A stretch of 15,495 nucleotides of DNA from JBDSSS01 sp039928615. GTDB lineage: Bacteria > Actinomycetota > Actinomycetes > Actinomycetales > Dermatophilaceae. Shown here in pieces: positions 12,620 through 15,495 of the stretch (positions are counted from its first letter, which is position 1; each line of letters begins with the position of its first letter). The stretch is from positions 1-15,495 of the forward strand of contig JBDSSS010000062.1 in NCBI GenBank assembly GCA_039928615.1, read 5' to 3'. The position numbers and the translations under genes are program-made. The notes below the pieces were generated by a model. It was not told the origin of the DNA, searched no databases, and saw only the letters and a program-made list of their open reading frames with translations.

Positions 12620-13558
12620 GTGGTCGGGGTCCTGGAAGGCTTCGCGACGATCGCCGTGATCGTCGCGGTCGGCTGGCTGCTCGCGCACCTGCGCATCCTC
12701 GACGAGAGCGCCCAGAACAACCTCTCGCGGCTCGCCTTCTACGTCGCGTCGCCGGCGCTGCTGCTGACCGTGATGCAGCGCACCTCGCTCGACGCCGTGC
12801 TCTCGGCCAACCTCGTCACCTCCCTCGTCAGCTTCGTCGTCATCGTGCTCGTCTACCTCGTGCTCGCCCGGTGGCGCTGGGCGGGCGGCTCGCTCGGGAC
12901 GCGGCTCATCGGCAGCCTCTCGGCGGCCTACGTCAACGCCGGCAACCTCGGCCTGCCGATCTCGCTCTACGTGCTCGGGGACGTCGCCTGGGTCGCCCCG
13001 ACGCTGCTCCTGCAGCTGCTCGTCATCACCCCGGTCGCGATGGCCCTGTTCGACAGCGACGGGCGGGGGGAGCGCGTCCGCGTCGGTCGGGCGCTGCGGA
13101 CGATGACCCGCAACCCGATCACGATCGGCGCGGTCGCCGGTCTGCTCATCGCCGTCTTCGGGATCACCCTGCCGCGCGCGATCGGCGCCCCCATCGACCT
13201 GCTCGGCGGGATGGCGGTGCCCTCGATGCTCGTCGCCTTCGGCATCTCGCTGCGACGCGGCCCGCGTCCCGCCGGCGGCGGCACGGCCCAGCACGTCTGG
13301 TCGATCGTCGCTCTCAAGGTGGTGCTCATGCCCCTCGTCGCGCTCGGGGTCGGGTCGGCTCTCGGTCTGCGCGGCGAGGCGCTGTTTGCCGTCGTCGTCA
13401 TCGCGGCGCTGCCGACGGCGCAGAACATCTTCACGTATGCCGTCCGCTACCGCCGAGAGGTGGCCCTCGCCCGGGACACGATCTTCGTCAGCACCTTCGC
13501 CTCGGTGCCGGTGATCCTCGTCGTGGCCGGGCTCTTCCACGCGTTCGCGGGGGTGTAG
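12620..13558 (+). CDS. AEC-family (auxin efflux carrier-like) membrane transporter
   Basis: Predicted inner-membrane secondary transporter of 312 residues, family Mem_trans, with about ten hydrophobic segments in two halves around a short cytoplasmic loop (FDSDGRGERVRVGRALRTM). Family marks include the N-terminal VLEGFATIAVIVAVGWLLA followed by LDESAQNNLSRLAFYVASPALL, NAGNLGLPI (106-114) in the first half, NPITIGAVAGLLIA opening the second half, and ALPTAQNIFTYA with its broken-helix Pro/Asn. Bacterial members export or import carboxylates such as malate or malonate; the substrate here cannot be deduced. I start at GTG 12620, where the hydrophobic N-terminus begins; the longer open frame from 12494 would add a Pro/Arg/Gly-rich stretch overlapping the divergent LOG-family gene. 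Its stop lies in a 13-bp tandem duplication. Confidence 0.88.
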   Translation: MVGVLEGFATIAVIVAVGWLLAHLRILDESAQNNLSRLAFYVASPALLLTVMQRTSLDAVLSANLVTSLVSFVVIVLVYLVLARWRWAGGSLGTRLIGSLSAAYVNAGNLGLPISLYVLGDVAWVAPTLLLQLLVITPVAMALFDSDGRGERVRVGRALRTMTRNPITIGAVAGLLIAVFGITLPRAIGAPIDLLGGMAVPSMLVAFGISLRRGPRPAGGGTAQHVWSIVALKVVLMPLVALGVGSALGLRGEALFAVVVIAALPTAQNIFTYAVRYRREVALARDTIFVSTFASVPVILVVAGLFHAFAGV

Positions 13559-13571
13559 CGCGGGGGTGTAG
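13546..13571 (+). repeat. Exact 13-bp tandem duplication containing the transporter stop codon
   Basis: CGCGGGGGTGTAG occurs at 13546-13558 and again immediately at 13559-13571. The first copy carries the TAG stop; the second copy is noncoding. A recent slippage event is likely. Confidence 0.85.
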
Positions 13572-13585
13572 CGCGAGGGCCCGGC

Positions 13586-13714
13586 CTAGGCGTTCCGCCC
13601 GAGAGCCATCCGCACGCGATCGCGGAGGAAGTGCTCGAGGCAGAGCCACACGCTCGCGGCCACTTCCTGCTCGCCCGGCTGCCCGCACACCACGCAGCAG
13701 TCCTCGGTCTCCAC
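13586..13714 (-). CDS. Small Cys/His zinc-knuckle-like protein (42 aa)
   Basis: A short gene with GTG start and 42 codons. It encodes a protein with C7-V-V-C10 (after C6) and, 14 residues later, C25-L-E-H28, the spacing of a compact zinc-binding knuckle, followed by a helix-like FLRDRVRMAL and a basic end. Codons end almost entirely in G or C, as in the neighbouring real genes, and the opposite strand has no gene here. The purine run AGGGGGAG lies just upstream of the GTG on the minus strand. A possible promoter, ATGACC-N16-TAGGAT (minus strand, 13785-13812), lies about 70 bp upstream. The frame extends upstream to 13882, but that part is Pro/Arg-rich with poor coding character. The function is not recognised; nucleic-acid or protein binding would suit such a fold. 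Confidence 0.68.
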   Translation of the reverse strand: METEDCCVVCGQPGEQEVAASVWLCLEHFLRDRVRMALGRNA

Positions 13715-13784
13715 TGCTCCCCCTGTCCTGTGTCCCTGCCGTCGGAGGGAATCGCAGCCTCGCTGATACCAGTGAGCGGCCCCG

Positions 13785-13812
13785 ATCCTAGACCCTTCCG
13801 GGTCAGGGTCAT
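13785..13812 (-). promoter_or_regulatory. Candidate promoter for the zinc-knuckle gene
   Basis: On the minus strand, ATGACC (13807-13812; TTGACA-like at 4 of 6) is followed after 16 bp by TAGGAT (13785-13790), a full match to TANNNT. This would give a leader of about 65 bases before the GTG at 13714. A small GACCC/GGGTC inverted repeat lies in the spacer. Confidence 0.4.
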
Positions 13813-13860
13813 CCGATCGATGGGGGTGCGGAGTCCGTGGCGGGGTGGGAGGCTGCGGAG

Positions 13861-15495
13861 ATGAAGAGCACCATGCAAGCAACGCCGCTGTTGATCTCCT
13901 CGCTCCTGCGCTACGGCACGACCGTCCACGGCGAGAGCGAGGTCGTCACGTGGACCCCTGAGGGGGGTCGGCACACGTCCTACCGCGAGCTCGGGGAGAT
14001 GTCGGCGCGGTTCGCCACGGCCCTGCGCGGGCTCGGGATCACCGGTGACCAGCGGGTGGCCACCTTCATGTGGAACAACACCGAGCACCTGATGGCCTAC
14101 CTCGCGGTCCCCTCGATGGGCGCGGTCCTGCACGCGCTCAACATCCGCCTCTTCCCGGAGCAGCTCGTCTACGTCGCACGGCACGGGGGGAGCGAGGTGG
14201 TGCTCGTCGACAACACGCTCGCGGCACCGTTCGCCCGGCTGCTCGAGCACCTGCCGGCCATCCGCCACGTCATCGTGAACGGTCCGGTCGACGAGGAGAC
14301 ACGCGCGGCGCTGTCGGCCCCGGCCCACGTCGAGCAGGTGCACGACCTCACCGAGCTGCTGGCCGCCAGCTCGCCCGAGTTCGACTGGGCCACAGACCTG
14401 GACGAGAACGACGCCTCCTCGATGTGCTACACCTCGGGCACGACGGGCAACCCGAAGGGGGTCGTCTACTCCCACCGCAGCAACTACCTCCACGCCACCG
14501 GGGTCGGAGCCGGTCTCGCCTTCTCTCAGTCCGACCGGCTGCTCGTCGTCGTGCCGCTGTTCCACGCGAACGCCTGGGGCTACCCCTACTCCGCGATGTT
14601 CACCGGCGCCTCCCTCGTCATGCCCGACCGGTTCCTCCAGGCCGAGCCGCTGGCGACGATGATCGGCGCCGAACGGGTCACCGGGGGAGCAGGGGTCCCG
14701 ACGATCTGGAACGACCTGCTGCACCACCTCGACACCCACGACGCCGACGTCTCGACGTGCCACCGGCTCATGGTCGGAGGGTCGGCGGCGCCGCCTGCGC
14801 TCATCCGCAACTTCCAGGACCGCCACGGCATCGAGATCATCCACGGCTGGGGGATGACCGAGATGTCACCGGTGGGGTCCCTCGCCATTCCCCCCGCCGG
14901 CGCCGAGCCCGGCTCGGACGCCTACTGGGCCTACCGCCAGTCCCAGGGCCGCCTGCTCTGCGGCGTCGACGCCAGGCTCATCGGTCCCGACGGCAGCGAG
15001 CTCGACCGGGACGGTGAGAGCGTCGGTGAGCTCGAGGTCCGGGGTCCGTGGGTCACCGGCTCCTACTACGCCAACGGCAGCGAGTCTCCCGGCGAGCTCG
15101 ACGAGATGGCAGCGAAGTTCGACGACGGGTGGCTGCGGACCGGCGACGTGGGCAGCCTGACCCGGGACGGGTTCCTCGTGCTCACCGACCGCTCCAAGGA
15201 CGTCATCAAGTCCGGGGGGGAGTGGATCAGCTCGGTCGACCTCGAGAACGCGATCATGGCGCACCCCGACGTCCTCGAGGCCTCCGTGGTCGGTGTCCCC
15301 GACGAGAAGTGGGGTGAGCGGCCGCTGGCGTCGGTCGTGCTCAAGGAGGGGACTGCGACGACGGTGGAGACGCTGCACGACTTCCTCGAGGACAAGGTCG
15401 CCCACTGGCAGGTGCCCGAGCGGTGGGCCCTCATCGACGAGGTGCCCAAGACGAGCGTGGGCAAGTTCGACAAGAAGGTCCTTCGCCGTAGGTAC
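13861..15495 (+). CDS. Long-chain fatty-acid--CoA ligase (FadD-type), 3' end cut by window
   Basis: ATP-dependent acyl-CoA synthetase of the AMP-forming superfamily; 545 residues are visible with no stop before the edge, so only a few C-terminal residues are probably missing. Motifs: CYTSGTTGNPKGVVYSHRS with the P-loop at residues 190-200, VPLFHANAWGYPY, GGSAAPPALI, GWGMTEMSP (about 329-337), WLRTGDVG, RSKDVIKSGGEWISS, and the C-terminal PKTSVGKFDKK with catalytic Lys535. SGGEWISSVDLEN and LFHANAWGYPY are typical of medium/long-chain acyl-CoA ligases used in fatty-acid degradation, as opposed to the PrpE-type enzyme upstream. The start MKSTMQATPL matches actinobacterial relatives; GGAGG (13848-13852) lies 8 bp before the ATG. 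Chain-length preference cannot be read from sequence. Confidence 0.9.
   Translation, partial: MKSTMQATPLLISSLLRYGTTVHGESEVVTWTPEGGRHTSYRELGEMSARFATALRGLGITGDQRVATFMWNNTEHLMAYLAVPSMGAVLHALNIRLFPEQLVYVARHGGSEVVLVDNTLAAPFARLLEHLPAIRHVIVNGPVDEETRAALSAPAHVEQVHDLTELLAASSPEFDWATDLDENDASSMCYTSGTTGNPKGVVYSHRSNYLHATGVGAGLAFSQSDRLLVVVPLFHANAWGYPYSAMFTGASLVMPDRFLQAEPLATMIGAERVTGGAGVPTIWNDLLHHLDTHDADVSTCHRLMVGGSAAPPALIRNFQDRHGIEIIHGWGMTEMSPVGSLAIPPAGAEPGSDAYWAYRQSQGRLLCGVDARLIGPDGSELDRDGESVGELEVRGPWVTGSYYANGSESPGELDEMAAKFDDGWLRTGDVGSLTRDGFLVLTDRSKDVIKSGGEWISSVDLENAIMAHPDVLEASVVGVPDEKWGERPLASVVLKEGTATTVETLHDFLEDKVAHWQVPERWALIDEVPKTSVGKFDKKVLRRRY

Noticed and set aside
13715..13882. Longer version (98 aa) of the zinc-knuckle ORF
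   Set aside because: The additional residues are Pro/Arg-rich without coding character, overlap the start of the acyl-CoA ligase gene, and cover the likely promoter region.
1..15495. tRNA/rRNA genes, CRISPR arrays, insertion sequences, phage attachment sites
   Set aside because: No tRNA cloverleaf, regular spacer array, transposase or integrase motif was seen anywhere in the window. The sulfur block has no flanking terminal repeats or tRNA fragment that would show how it arrived.

Overview
The window is a GC-rich chromosomal segment (almost every codon ends in G or C) from a high-GC Gram-positive bacterium. The rpsB-tsf-pyrH-frr-cdsA-rlmN order, the long Ala/Glu/Pro tail on ribosomal protein uS2, the GTG starts and the TANNNT-type -10 elements all point to an actinobacterium. 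A member of Micrococcales such as Intrasporangiaceae is my guess, not something the sequence proves.

Layout. Positions 1-1847 hold the 3'-most nearly complete rpsB and tsf, closed by a strong hairpin (1872-1909). Positions 1951-4761 hold four genes that interrupt the usual tsf-pyrH junction: an ABM-domain membrane protein, then a compact sulfur operon of a sulfide:quinone-oxidoreductase-like flavoprotein, a TusE/DsrC-type persulfide carrier and a DsrE2-like protein. Positions 4887-9412 return to the housekeeping series: pyrH, frr, cdsA (with an unusual His/Asp-rich N-terminus), an SDR oxidoreductase and rlmN. Positions 9503-11416 encode a propionyl-CoA synthetase (PrpE type). A LOG/Rossmann nucleotide-binding protein lies convergent to it on the minus strand (11430-12545) and divergent from an AEC-family transporter (12620-13558). 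A previously easy-to-miss 42-residue Cys/His zinc-knuckle protein lies on the minus strand at 13586-13714. The window ends in a long-chain acyl-CoA synthetase (13861 to the edge).

How the parts work together. The sulfur operon is the accessory core: the flavoprotein carries both redox cysteines of sulfide:quinone oxidoreductases and would produce sulfane sulfur, while TusE (single terminal Cys, no CysB) and DsrE2 (two Cys) would pass it on as protein persulfides. Its 96-bp upstream region is dense with apparent control elements: two near-identical TGTCT-N6-TCACA boxes (Crp/Fnr-like), a TACCC-N4-GGGTA dyad resembling CsoR/CstR operators, and a TACGTT -10 that places the transcript start on the ATG. 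The most unexpected pattern outside genes is the octamer CGGCATAC, found nine times on the two strands and far above a rough compositional expectation.
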